A stretch of DNA of 64,000 nt. It comes from Agapanthus africanus (taxonomy: Eukaryota > Streptophyta > Magnoliopsida > Asparagales > Amaryllidaceae). The stretch spans positions 187,761,739 through 187,825,738 of the forward strand of contig JASDDO010000026.1 of the NCBI GenBank assembly GCA_030015575.1, given 5' to 3'. Each line of letters begins with the position of its first letter. The stretch's first letter is position 1. A program made the translations under genes and the position numbers. The notes beneath the pieces are model-generated. The model had not been told where the DNA came from. It did no database searches and worked only from the letters and a program-made list of their open reading frames with translations. Below, one piece after another: positions 1-9,366 of the stretch.

Positions 1-927
1 AAACCCATCTGAACTCCTACTGAGCTTGAGTGTGACATTCTCCGTACAGTCCGGTCTGTTCGTCTGATACATCGCATGGCGGGCCTAGGGGGCGGTAAAC
101 GTCAGTCCCCCAATAGCGGTACAAGTCGTGCCGGAGCGAAGCCCAAAACACCCTGAGATAACACTGGAAACCTACCAGTATATCTCGTTTGCCCTGGCCA
201 GGGACTACTCGTGTAATGGCTCTCCTAGACACAGCGCGATGTCAACCCCCAATACCGGGAGAGACGAATCCTGTCTAACCGTCACTGCCTCCAAGTGCTT
301 CGGGACTGCACCCAACCACTACCTGTTTGCACGACTCCTTTGAGCCGTGGTAGGGTAGTGATCAAAGTACAGTGGGAACACACTCGAGGCGGAGTGACAG
401 TGTCAAGTCAGCGGACTAAGCTGTACTCATGTCACCTGGGAACTGATAACTGACGATAGGTATAATACCAACTAGTCAGTTCCCGACGAGTCCTGTCCAG
501 TATACCCGTAACCTAACGAGCACCCGCATACTATCTCAAGTACGACGTACTGACGGCTGTGGGACAGACCGTCTCCCACACTGGGATGAGAAGCGCATGC
601 GCTGGTCTACTCCGGAGTATCGATGCCCTGTCTCGATAGTCCTGCGACCAGGGACCTGCATAAGGATGTGCTTATAGATTACCCAGCCCCACTAGTGTGA
701 CGGCCATCACATCGCTGGTAATCAAGCAAAGATCCTAAGGGCTCTACTAATGTGTATAGGCGATATACAAAAATAAACACATGTACACATTGAAGTAGAA
801 ACAAACCAAGTAGCATACTACTATTTTGAGCAAGATTGTATATACAAGGTGAATATCCCAAGCATCCATTAAGTAATATACAAACCAGTATGATACAGTA
901 ATGGCCTCTAGGGCATATACACTAACA
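1..927 (-). repeat. Element A 3' LTR (partial)
   Basis: Only the first 927 bases of the LTR, in sense order, lie in the window. It starts (minus strand) TGTTAGTGTATATGCCC directly after the polypurine tract, and is a near-perfect copy of 8240-9166. Differences seen by eye include c/t at 26, g/a near 87, a/g near 502 and g/t near 604. Short reading frames inside it are shadows and are identical in the two LTR copies. Confidence 0.95.
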
Positions 928-939
928 ATCTCCCACTTG
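928..939 (-). other. Element A polypurine tract
   Basis: On the minus strand the sequence between the pol stop codon and the 3' LTR reads GCAAGTGGGAGA. It is a purine-rich tract touching the LTR, the expected primer for plus-strand DNA synthesis. The same tract is present in elements D and E, and with one change (AAGCGGGAGA) in C. Confidence 0.85.
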
Positions 940-941
940 CA

Positions 942-3900
942 CTAAGGCCATGTACTGGCGTATCGAAGACCTATCATCTCGATCAGCCGCTCGAACTGAG
1001 TCTGGGGCAGGGCCTTGGTGAATGGATCTGCAGTGTTATCTTCTGAAGCGACTCTCCGAACCTCGATCTCCTGGCGATCCACGATCTCGCTGATCAGGTG
1101 ATACCGCCTCAAGATGTGCCTGGATCTCTGATGGGACCTGGGTTCCTTCGCTAAAGCTATAGCCCCGTTGTTGTCGCAATACAGAGGTATTGGATCAACA
1201 ATGGACGGAACCACCTGAAGTTCTTTCAAGAACTTCCTCATCCAGACAGCTTCTTTTGCGGCATCAGATGCAGCGATGTATTCCGCTTCCATCGTCGAGT
1301 CTGCAACGGTTTCCTGTTTGGAACTCTTCCAACACACCGCCCCTCCATTGAGGGTAAAGACAAAACCCGACATGGACTTGGAATCATCCTTGTCACTCTG
1401 GAAGCTGGAGTCAGCAAAGGCCTCGATCTGGAGGTCTTTTCCGCCATACACCAAGAACATCTCTTTAGTCCTTCTCAGGTACTTGAGAATGTTCTTTACC
1501 GCTATCCAGTGTTTCTCCCCAGGGTTTGACTGATACCGGCTTACCACACTCAGTGCATAAGCTACATCCGGTCTGGTACACAACATCGCATACATTATAG
1601 AGCCTACCGCAGAAGCGTAAGGTATAATAGACATGCGATCCCTCTCCAAATCAGTCTTGGGAGACATCTCTTTAGAGAGGGTGATCCCGTGACAAGCCGG
1701 TAGGTTACCGCGCTTGGAATCTTCCATACTGAATCTCTTCAGTATGGTGTCGATGTACCTGGACTGAGAAAGTCCTAATATCCTCTTGGATCTGTCACGG
1801 TAGATCCGGATACCCAGAATGTATGAGGCATCACCCAGGTCTTTCATGGAGAACCTGTGTGACAAGAACCCCTTGACAGATTGTAGCATAGGAATGTCAT
1901 TTCCTATTAAGAGAATGTCATCCACGTATAAAACGAGGAATACTACAGTTCTCGCTACAAATCTACTATAGATGCATGGTTCATCTGGATTTTTGATAAA
2001 GCCAAATTCTTTGACCGTCTCATCAAAGCAGATGTTCCAACTCCGCGACGCCTGCTTTAGTCCATAGATGGACTTAAGCAACTTGCACACCTTTCCGCTG
2101 CTCCCACTCTGAATGAAACCCTCTGGTTGGTCCATATAGACACACTCCTCTAAATTTCCATTTAGAAAAGCGGTCTTTACGTCCATTTGCCAGATCTCAT
2201 AATCGTGGAAGGCAGCAATGGCAAGAAGGATCCGAATGGATTTCAGCATGGCTACTGGAGAAAAAGTTTCGTCATAGTCCAAGCCAGGTCTTTGACGGAA
2301 ACCCTTTGCTACCAGCCTAGCTTTATAGGTCTCAACCTGCCCATCTACACCAATCTTCCTTTTGAAGATCCACTTGCATCCTACGGGTTTTACCCCGTCT
2401 GGAGCAATGTCCAACGTCCATACCTTGTTGGTGTACATGGACTCCATTTTGGTCCGCATTGCATCCAGCCATTTCACTGAGTCAACGCTCTGAACGGCCT
2501 GCTGGAAGCTAGTAGGCTCATCATAATCTATGATGCAATCCTCTCTATCCCCGTCTATGAGAAAACCGTAGTATCTCTCGGGCGGATGAGTCTGCCTACT
2601 ACTTCTGCGGAGCGGCGTAGGAATGTCCTGTTCTGTTGAACCCTCTGGTTCCACTAAGCTTTCAGTAACAGTCTGTGGTTCTGGAACTTCTTCCAGTTCT
2701 ATTGTGCTCCCACTTATCTGGGTTTCCAAAAACTCAGTTTCCAAGAAGCGGGCATGCTGAGAAACAAAAACCTTTTGTTCCTCAACGGAATAGAAAAGAT
2801 ACCCCCTGGAGTTCCTTGGGTATCCCACAAACTTACACTGTACTGAACGTGCCTCAAGCTTGTCCGCATGCTGCTTCTTTACAAAAGCTGGACATCCCCA
2901 TACCTTAAGATACTTAAGACAGGGTTTCTTCCCAGTCCATATCTCATATGGGGTGGTAGGCACAGTCTTGGTGGGAGCCTTGTTCAAGAGATACGCAGCT
3001 GCTTCTAGTGCATATCCCCAGAATGATCGCGGCAACTCAGCGTTACTCATCATGGACCGAACCATATCCAATAGGGTTCGGTTCCGTCTCTCCGATACAC
3101 CGTTATGTTGCGGAGTGTATGGAGGAGTAAGCTGAGAGAGAATACCATTCTCTTTTAAGTAATTCAGGAATTCGGCACTTAAGTATTCTCCACCTCGATC
3201 CGATCTTAGAATCTTAATACTTTTGCCGGTCTGTTTCTCTACTTCATTCTTATACTCCTGGAATTTTCCAAAGGCCTCGGACTTATGTTTCATTAAGAAG
3301 ACATAACCGTACCTTGAGAAGTCATCCGTAAAAGTAATGAAGTAAGAATGTCCGCTTCGGGCATGTGTAGACATTGGACCGCACACGTCACTGTGTACGA
3401 GTCCCAAGAGCTCGCTCGCTCTTACTCCACGTCCAGTAAACGGAGTCTTTGTCATCTTTCCTTTGAGACAGGATTGACAAGTGGCATACGATTGATATTT
3501 GAACGCATTCAAATACCCTTCTGTATGTAACTTAGTCAACCTTCTCTCATTGATGTGACCCAGTCTATAATGCCACAAGAAAGTCTGATTCATTTCCGGA
3601 GACTTTCTTTTGTGTGTATTCTGGACATTGAAAATCTGTGGTTGGTTTAATACGTATATACCATTACTCAATGTACCTGACCCAATCAAAACTTGATTAA
3701 GGTGAATGTTTACAACATTACTTACAAACGCAAATTCATAACCTTCTTTAGAAACTAAAGATACAGAAATGATATTACAAGTTGCGTTGGGTACAAAAAA
3801 GCAATTACGCAAAACCAAAACATGTCCATCTGACATTCCTAGGTGATAGTCCCCCACGGCTTTAGCATCCATGCTAGCTCCGTTCGCAACTCTGAGGGTC

Positions 3901-4307
3901 ATGTCACCTGCCTTCAAAACCCTACGGTTTCTCAACGCCTGTAAAGAATTACAGATATGAGATCCTGATCCGGTATCCAATACCCAGGAAGTAGAGTTTA
4001 TTGAAAGACAGTTTTCAATAACATACACACCTGAAGCTGAAGCTGCAACCTGCTTCAATTCCTGTGTTCTGGCCTTCCAGGCCCTGCAATCATTCTTCCA
4101 GTGTCCTTTCTTATGACAATAGAAGCATTCTTCCTTATCCACAAGCTTCCCCGCTATCTTTGTTGCTTTTGCTTTTCCCTTCGTATCCACTTTACTAACA
4201 CCGCCCCTTGGTTTGGCGGGGGCTTTCTTCTTCTTTCCCTTGGCTTTCGCCTTGGACCTAGAAGAAGATGATCCTCCTACAAACAAAGTGGATGTTTCCC
4301 TACCTTT
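942..4307 (-). CDS. Element A gag C-terminus and pol polyprotein (zinc knuckle, PR, INT, RT, RNase H)
   Basis: Open frame of about 1,121 codons following an in-frame TAG at 4308-4310; it lies in the same frame as the gag part, so the full product would be about 1,317 residues. Domains in order: CCHC knuckle (C-X2-C-X4-H-X4-C, about 4127-4086); aspartic protease with DTGSGS (3977-3961); integrase zinc domain (WHYRLGH...CQSC) and core ending in an NGVSERRNRTLLDM motif; reverse transcriptase with YVDD (1928-1917); RNase H with ADSSF, STMEAEYIA and DNNGA. It ends at TAG 944-942, just before the polypurine tract. Pol releases the enzymes that copy genomic RNA into DNA and integrate it. No frameshift is visible; the only clear defect is the upstream TAG. 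Confidence 0.95.
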   Translation of the reverse strand, partial: KGRETSTLFVGGSSSSRSKAKAKGKKKKAPAKPRGGVSKVDTKGKAKATKIAGKLVDKEECFYCHKKGHWKNDCRAWKARTQELKQVAASASGVYVIENCLSINSTSWVLDTGSGSHICNSLQALRNRRVLKAGDMTLRVANGASMDAKAVGDYHLGMSDGHVLVLRNCFFVPNATCNIISVSLVSKEGYEFAFVSNVVNIHLNQVLIGSGTLSNGIYVLNQPQIFNVQNTHKRKSPEMNQTFLWHYRLGHINERRLTKLHTEGYLNAFKYQSYATCQSCLKGKMTKTPFTGRGVRASELLGLVHSDVCGPMSTHARSGHSYFITFTDDFSRYGYVFLMKHKSEAFGKFQEYKNEVEKQTGKSIKILRSDRGGEYLSAEFLNYLKENGILSQLTPPYTPQHNGVSERRNRTLLDMVRSMMSNAELPRSFWGYALEAAAYLLNKAPTKTVPTTPYEIWTGKKPCLKYLKVWGCPAFVKKQHADKLEARSVQCKFVGYPRNSRGYLFYSVEEQKVFVSQHARFLETEFLETQISGSTIELEEVPEPQTVTESLVEPEGSTEQDIPTPLRRSSRQTHPPERYYGFLIDGDREDCIIDYDEPTSFQQAVQSVDSVKWLDAMRTKMESMYTNKVWTLDIAPDGVKPVGCKWIFKRKIGVDGQVETYKARLVAKGFRQRPGLDYDETFSPVAMLKSIRILLAIAAFHDYEIWQMDVKTAFLNGNLEECVYMDQPEGFIQSGSSGKVCKLLKSIYGLKQASRSWNICFDETVKEFGFIKNPDEPCIYSRFVARTVVFLVLYVDDILLIGNDIPMLQSVKGFLSHRFSMKDLGDASYILGIRIYRDRSKRILGLSQSRYIDTILKRFSMEDSKRGNLPACHGITLSKEMSPKTDLERDRMSIIPYASAVGSIMYAMLCTRPDVAYALSVVSRYQSNPGEKHWIAVKNILKYLRRTKEMFLVYGGKDLQIEAFADSSFQSDKDDSKSMSGFVFTLNGGAVCWKSSKQETVADSTMEAEYIAASDAAKEAVWMRKFLKELQVVPSIVDPIPLYCDNNGAIALAKEPRSHQRSRHILRRYHLISEIVDRQEIEVRRVASEDNTADPFTKALPQTQFERLIEMIGLRYASTWP

Positions 4308-4892
4308 CTATAGGGTGCCCTCTGCGCTCCTCAGCATGTTGAGGAGCTCTGAAAGTTCAACCTCTTTTTCTTGTAAGTTGAAGTTCAGTATAAACTGGGC
4401 GTAAGTGGAAGGAAGGGACTGGAGAACTATATCCGTATATAGCTCACTCTCCAATGTGATCCCTAGGTCAGCGAGCTCCTCAATGTAGCCGATCATCTTT
4501 AGCACGTGCTCGGCTACTGATGATCCGACGGCCATTCTTGTCGAAAATAACTTTTTCGACGCTTCGTATCTTGCGATACGAGATTGCTCTCCATACAGTT
4601 CTTTTGTATGAAGCAATATGGACTCCATGTCCATATTCTCGTGCCTCCTCTGATGTTCGTTGTCCATCGAGGCAAGCAGGAGGCATTTGGCCTTCGCGCT
4701 ATCAATCTCCCAAGTCTTGCGGATTTCCTTATCCGCGACGCTGGATGTTGGACCAGGGACAGGGGGAGCTTTGGTGGTAAGAAGATACCCCAGCTTGTCG
4801 TAAGTGATTGCTATCTTGACATTCCTGAGCCAATCTTTGTAGTTTGGCCCTGTCAGTTTGTTTTTATCTAGGAGTAACTTAAGTCCAGTCAT
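4308..4892 (-). CDS. Element A Gag N-terminal part, ended by an in-frame TAG
   Basis: The start chosen is the ATG at 4892-4890, because the matching MTGxKLLL start is used in elements C and E. The frame runs 194 codons to a TAG at 4310-4308, after the motif LLNMLRSAEGTL. It corresponds to the Gag capsid-like region of plant copia elements (NKLTGPNYKDWLRN near the N-terminus). In E the reading continues through the same place into the basic linker and zinc knuckle, so the TAG lies inside Gag and not at a normal gag/pol border. It is either a disabling mutation or a readthrough site; a single stop in an otherwise clean frame fits a young element with one mutation. Confidence 0.9.
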   Translation of the reverse strand: MTGLKLLLDKNKLTGPNYKDWLRNVKIAITYDKLGYLLTTKAPPVPGPTSSVADKEIRKTWEIDSAKAKCLLLASMDNEHQRRHENMDMESILLHTKELYGEQSRIARYEASKKLFSTRMAVGSSVAEHVLKMIGYIEELADLGITLESELYTDIVLQSLPSTYAQFILNFNLQEKEVELSELLNMLRSAEGTL

Positions 4893-5390
4893 GTTGATTG
4901 GTCGCTGCAATTAGGAGAGAGAAGAAGAAACACTCAGCATGATGCTCTTGCAAGTTTAGAGTGGTTTTTAGTTTGTCTAAACAGGATGGCTCCCACTGTT
5001 TCTCGAATCCCTCCTCAAACCATAAAGGAAGAATTAGTCGGGATCAATCTCACCACACAATACTTGCTTAACCGTTCAGCCAGGCCGGTGTCGGTACTTC
5101 GAGGGAGGTTTTCCAACGCTTTCGCGAAGTTCCTTAATTAGAGAACCTCTTTTCCCTGGGGGCGTAGCCCCGCTAACACCTTTCTAGGCACCTACTAGGT
5201 TTATAGCATTGATCGTTAAGTGAGAAATTTCCTGAGGAGTAGCATATACTCACAGTAGGATCGGGATCCAAATATCATTGCGTGACGAAACTGAAGGAAT
5301 CCTACCAGAATCATCACACTCCAAATGGTATGCAAATCTAGCAAGTTTCAGTACTTATGAAACTCCCGATGTGGATTTTTGCCCCATGCT

Positions 5391-5600
5391 CTTATGACCT
5401 TGACGAAGGTCAACAAATCATAAGTCACATGTCAAGTTCTGCCCGTCATTATCCAGGTTAATTTGAATCCACCCGTATATACCCTTGACGAAGGTCAACA
5501 AGGTAATGCGAATGTCCCAAACCAACGCATCTATCTATGCTACATATGAATACCCAATAGCTACCAATCACTATGCCTTGACGAAGGTCAACAAACACAG
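5391..5600 (-). other. Element A leader hairpin triplet, tetraloop CUUC
   Basis: Three copies of TTGAC-GAAG-GTCAA on the plus strand at 5400-5413, 5485-5498 and 5578-5591 (sense: UUGAC, loop CUUC, GUCAA). In sense order the spacings are 93 and 85 nt. The first copy has outer stem CUGUG/CAUAG (5600-5571), the third CUUAUGA/UCAUAAG (5424-5391). Outer and inner stems are separated by 4 nt on one side and 2 nt on the other, exactly as in elements B, C and D. RNA folding is inferred from stem complementarity. Confidence 0.8.
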
Positions 5601-5804
5601 CTTGAATACTATTGAATATTCATACGAAACGACGGAGGGCTACGAATGGTTTTGGCACCGTGAACGTAGTGAACTTGATTTGGTCGATGGAACGAGATAG
5701 CTTTTAAAAGGAGTGGCTCAAGCTCCGCATTTAAAAGTTGTTTTGAAAAGAACCGAGTGGTTTTTCGAAAGTGTTCCAACGACTTTAACTTGGTTTATTA
5801 TCTT

Positions 5805-5853
5805 GCATTAGTTCTTTTAATGCGTGATATTCTTGCATTAGTTCTTTTAATGC
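5805..5853 (-). other. Element A duplicated leader hairpin
   Basis: Two 19-base hairpins, GCATTA-N7-TAATGC, at 5805-5823 and 5835-5853, form a 30-bp tandem duplication. They sit next to the leader motif GATGGGAC (sense), where B, C, D and E each have one hairpin with different but complementary arms. Confidence 0.75.
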
Positions 5854-6738
5854 GTCCCATCATTTAATCCTACCATTGCAGAAAACAACCAAAATATGAC
5901 GTACGCTTATGCCATTCGTATTCGCCACGGGGCCCCGTCATTACCCGTTAGGTTACTTAACTAACGACAGAGCGGGGGCTGGGCTAGCGCGTCTGTAAAA
6001 CATAAGCAACGCCTAAATAATATCATATATAGATATACTGCAATGATAAACATTTCAGATCACAGATGAATACATTGGATATACTAGGAATCTGTAATTT
6101 GTACGAGCCTGTAACAAAAGACAGATTACACGGTCGCGGTGAATAGCCAAAACCCCACCCAAGACCCCTACGGGTGCGGCAAACTACCTGCCAAGTACCC
6201 GAAGCGTAGTAACCTCCCTCATCTCCATGAGTAGGCCACTCGACACTTCGGCATACCCGGTAGTTTGTGCACCCCCTCCATGGGTCTATCCTAGGAGCAA
6301 AAACAGTAAAAAGAAATTATACAATGACGGCTACAACCCCGACCCGGTTGTGCGGCCATAAAAATAATTATTACATCAATTTACAAATTTACATGAATTG
6401 AAAGAAAAGAAAACTCTCGTCTCACAACCCCCGGCTATTCACCCGCGACAATCCAACATATTCATATACACATTCCAGCAACAATACAGATCACAGATTT
6501 GTATAACCCCCACTAATCGACATATAGCGATTAGTAGACGTTCAATACAAATATCACATTACAGAAAAACCCGTTAGCTTAAGTCTTTTAGAAGTTCGAT
6601 CAAAAATACGGATTTTCGGGACCCCAAAATAAAATTTTCGTTCTGGAAAATCTGGGTTGAAAATATATATACCAAAAATCCCAAAATACCCCAATTAGCA
6701 AACTGCAGAAAAGAAAACCCTTGACCGAGTCAACTCGG

Positions 6739-6782
6739 CCGCGTTTCCGCGGCGGGAGCGTGCTCCCGCCGCGGAAACGCGG
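6739..6782 (-). repeat. GC-rich perfect palindrome in element A leader
   Basis: Two 21-base arms (6739-6759 and 6762-6782) are perfect reverse complements separated by GT. Each arm contains CCGCGTTTCCGCGG. It lies about 200 nt downstream of the primer site, the same place as related palindromes in elements B, C and E. Confidence 0.9.
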
Positions 6783-6977
6783 CGCTTTGATCGAGTCAGG
6801 GGCCCAAATTTTTGCAGATCCTTTAAAAAAGCCTGAGTCGATTTTAGGTGTGTTCCAAAAAAATTTTCCAGTACTTTTGAAATCGACAGAAAGTTGAAAA
6901 TCTTGGGGTTCGTTTTCGGGACTTTTCTTTGATCGATCTTCTAGTTACTTGCTAACATGTTAGATAGAGTTTAACTA

Positions 6978-6990
6978 GGCTCTGATACCA
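6978..6990 (-). other. Element A primer binding site (initiator Met tRNA type)
   Basis: The minus strand reads TGGTATCAGAGCC, complementary to the 3' end of plant initiator Met tRNA. It lies one base downstream of the 5' LTR end. This is the usual minus-strand primer site for plant copia elements and fixes the LTR boundary. Confidence 0.93.
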
Positions 6991-7662
6991 CTGTAAGTCC
7001 ATGCTACCTCTCCCGGTACTTTCGGGAATGCGGAATTTGGTAAAAAACGATTTTCTTGAAGATGGTAACATGGACCTAAAACCCGGATCTTGGTTAAACA
7101 TCTATCTAGCAACCTAACTACGAGTTTCTAACTACTCGGTTAGGGGGTTATACCTTGCTTGTCTTGAACTCCTTCGTCTTCAAGCTCCGATGGTGGTCCG
7201 GAATGGCTTCTTCTCGTCGTCTTCGTGCGCCGAAGATAGATCCACCTGAAAGCTCCAACCTTTAGCTCCTTCTTCGTTCTTTGAAGAAACTAGTTCACTT
7301 GGTTTGCTAAACCTAGTGAACTAGAATGAGTAGAGAAGAATTAGAATGGGATTTTATCTATGGTTCTTGATTCTCAACTCATGAGACAAGAGAACCATAG
7401 ATTAAAGAGAGGGAGCAAGAGCAAAAGGGTGAGAGCAAAAGGAGAGCTCAAGAACAAGAGAGAGAATGAGCAAGAAAGAATGAGTCTCTCTTTTGTCTTT
7501 CACCCTCTCATAATCCAAAGCAATCATAACTCATCATACTAACAAAAGTCTTATGTGATGGTTGAAGCAACCACAACCATATCATTTCATGCACTCATTT
7601 TACACAAATGAGCAAGCAAGAAAAAGTCTTTGCCATGAAATGATGGCTATGGTTATCATGAT

Positions 7663-7850
7663 GGTCAACTAGTCAAGCCTAGTCAACCGGTCAACAAAGT
7701 CAACAAGTCAACAAAAGTCAACAAGTCAACAAAGTCAACAAAAGTCAACAACCATGTCACCATAATACTTAATTAGTATAATAGTTAATCACATATCATA
7801 TTCTCATTAGGGTTGAGCAAAAAGTCAAATAGTCAACGGTCAACTGTCAA
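7663..7850 (-). promoter_or_regulatory. W-box-like TTGAC array in element A LTR
   Basis: About 14 copies of GTCAA on the plus strand (TTGAC on the element's sense strand), mostly as irregular GTCAACAA and GTCAACAAAA units between 7681 and 7750, with more at 7663-7675 and 7824-7850. TTGAC is the core of the W-box bound by WRKY factors; activity here is inferred from the motif alone. Simple slippage is an alternative origin. Confidence 0.6.
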
Positions 7851-7866
7851 CAACCCTAATGAGAAT
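7800..7866. repeat. 16-bp perfect inverted repeat in element A LTR
   Basis: ATTCTCATTAGGGTTG (7800-7815) and its exact reverse complement (7851-7866) flank 35 bases holding four GTCAA motifs. It could form a hairpin in LTR-derived RNA if the transcript covers it. Confidence 0.8.
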
Positions 7867-9166
7867 CCGCTGCCTCTGCCTCCCTGTCAACTGTGCATAC
7901 ACACCCGCATCCGCGTTCCGAGGAACACGAATGCACACTGGATAAATCCAATCCCAAAAGGTACACTAGGATCTGGCTTAAACCAAAGCCCGCTAGTGTA
8001 AACTGTCCGGACACTGTACGTGCACAAGTGCACGGATGTGACCGAACCCTGTCGCAAAACCATGCGACCTGTCGCAATACCATGCGACCTCTACTCTTTT
8101 GCCTAAAGGCGAAAAGCTTTCTGTGTGGGACTCTAAAGACTCGACACTACGCTGGCAGTGGGTTTAACCACAGACCGCAAGCGGCACTAGCTGTGCATAA
8201 CGGTCCCCAGGTAATGCCGACAAGAAGACCGACGAGGCGAAACCCATCTGAACTCCTACTGAGCCTGAGTGTGACATTCTCCGTACAGTCCGGTCTGTTC
8301 GTCTGATACATCGCATGGCGGGCCTAAGGGGCGGTAAACGTCAGTCCCCCAATAGCGGTACAAGTCGTGCCGGAGCGAAGCCCAAAACACCCTGAGATAA
8401 CACTGGAAACCTACCAGTATATCTCGTTTGCCCTGGCCAGGGACTACTCGTGTAATGGCTCTCCTAGACACAGCGCGATGTCAACCCCCAATACCGGGAG
8501 AGACGAATCCTGTCTAACCGTCACTGCCTCCAAGTGCTTCGGGACTGCACCCAACCACTACCTGTTTGCACGACTCCTTTGAGCCGTGGTAGGGTAGTGA
8601 TCAAAGTACAGTGGGAACACACTCGAGGCGGAGTGACAGTGTCAAGTCAGCGGACTAAGCTGTACTCATGTCACCTGGGAACTGATAACTGACGATAGGT
8701 ATAATACCAACTAGTCAGTTCCCGACGAGTCCTGTCCAGTGTACCCGTAACCTAACGAGCACCCGCATACTATCTCAAGTACGACGTACTGACGGCTGTG
8801 GGACAGACCGTCTCCCACACTGGGATGAGAAGCGCATGCGCTGTTCTACTCCGGAGTATCGATGCCCTGTCTCGATAGTCCTGCGACCAGGGACCTGCAT
8901 AAGGATGTGCTTATAGATTACCCAGCCCCACTAGTGTGACGGCCATCACATCGCTGGTAATCAAGCAAAGATCCTAAGGGCTCTACTAATGTGTATAGGC
9001 GATATACAAAAATAAACACATGTACACATTGAAGTAGAAACAAACCAAGTAGCATACTACTATTTTGAGCAAGATTGTATATACAAGGTGAATATCCCAA
9101 GCATCCATTAAGTAATATACAAACCAGTATGATACAGTAATGGCCTCTAGGGCATATACACTAACA

Positions 9167-9366
9167 ACAATAATATTCACGTCCAGCTAAGCGTTCTAAC
9201 ATCTGGTCAATGAAAGGTAGAGGAAAGTGATCTTTTCTCGTTGCAGCATTGAGTTTTCTATAATCAATACATACACGCCACCCAGTTTGAGCGCGTGTTT
9301 GGATTAACTCATTTTCCTCATTTTTTATGATCGTGATGCCATATTTCTTAGGGACTACATGAATTG
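9167..9366 (-). pseudogene. Element G reverse transcriptase fragment (middle)
   Basis: On the minus strand it encodes HVVPKKYG, IKNEENELI, GWRVCIDYRKLNAATRKD and FPLPFIDQMLERLAGREYYC, the conserved N-terminal part of Athila-type gypsy RT. It is cut at 9367 by a solo LTR and at 9166 by element A. The catalytic YVDD would lie beyond the element A insertion. The 5-bp AATTG at 9362-9366 is one copy of the solo LTR target duplication. Confidence 0.9.

Larger units (their letters stand above)
4893..6977 (-). promoter_or_regulatory. Element A untranslated leader (about 2.1 kb) with conserved hairpins
   Basis: Long non-coding leader between primer site and gag. In sense order it holds a GC-rich nested palindrome (6782-6739), a hairpin with CGTTAG/CTAACG stem (about 5984-5936), a tandemly doubled GCATTA/TAATGC hairpin (5853-5835 and 5823-5805), a GGAG...CTCC hairpin near 5731-5711, and the hairpin triplet (5600-5391). 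The same order recurs in C and E, and largely in B and D. It has no convincing coding frame. Confidence 0.8.
1..9166 (-). mobile_element. Element A: Ty1/copia LTR retrotransposon, nearly intact, left end outside window
   Basis: In sense (minus) order it shows a 5' LTR (9166-6992), Met-type primer site (6990-6978), a leader of about 2 kb, gag-pol (4892-942), a purine-rich tract (about 939-928) and a 3' LTR (927 to beyond base 1). Positions 1-927 and 8240-9166 align without gaps at offset 8239; by eye I count about four mismatches, which indicates a recent insertion. It interrupts the RT of gypsy element G. The target duplication cannot be verified because the left flank is outside the window; the right flank begins ACAAT. 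The order PR-INT-RT-RH is that of Ty1/copia; the lineage (TAR/Tork/Angela-like) is a guess. Confidence 0.95.
6992..9166 (-). repeat. Element A 5' LTR (2,175 bp)
   Basis: Bounded by TG/CA in both orientations: plus strand begins TGTAAGTCC at 6992 beside the primer site and ends CTAACA at 9166. Its outer 927 bases match the 3' LTR. Internal structure includes 14 GTCAA repeats (7663-7850) and a 16-bp inverted repeat (7800-7866). It would carry the promoter and polyadenylation signals; I did not fix the transcription start. Confidence 0.93.

Noticed and set aside
17..343. Small open frames in the element A LTRs, with identical copies at 8256-8582
   Set aside because: They lie in LTR sequence, overlap on opposite strands and have no recognisable domain; they are duplicated only because the LTR is duplicated.
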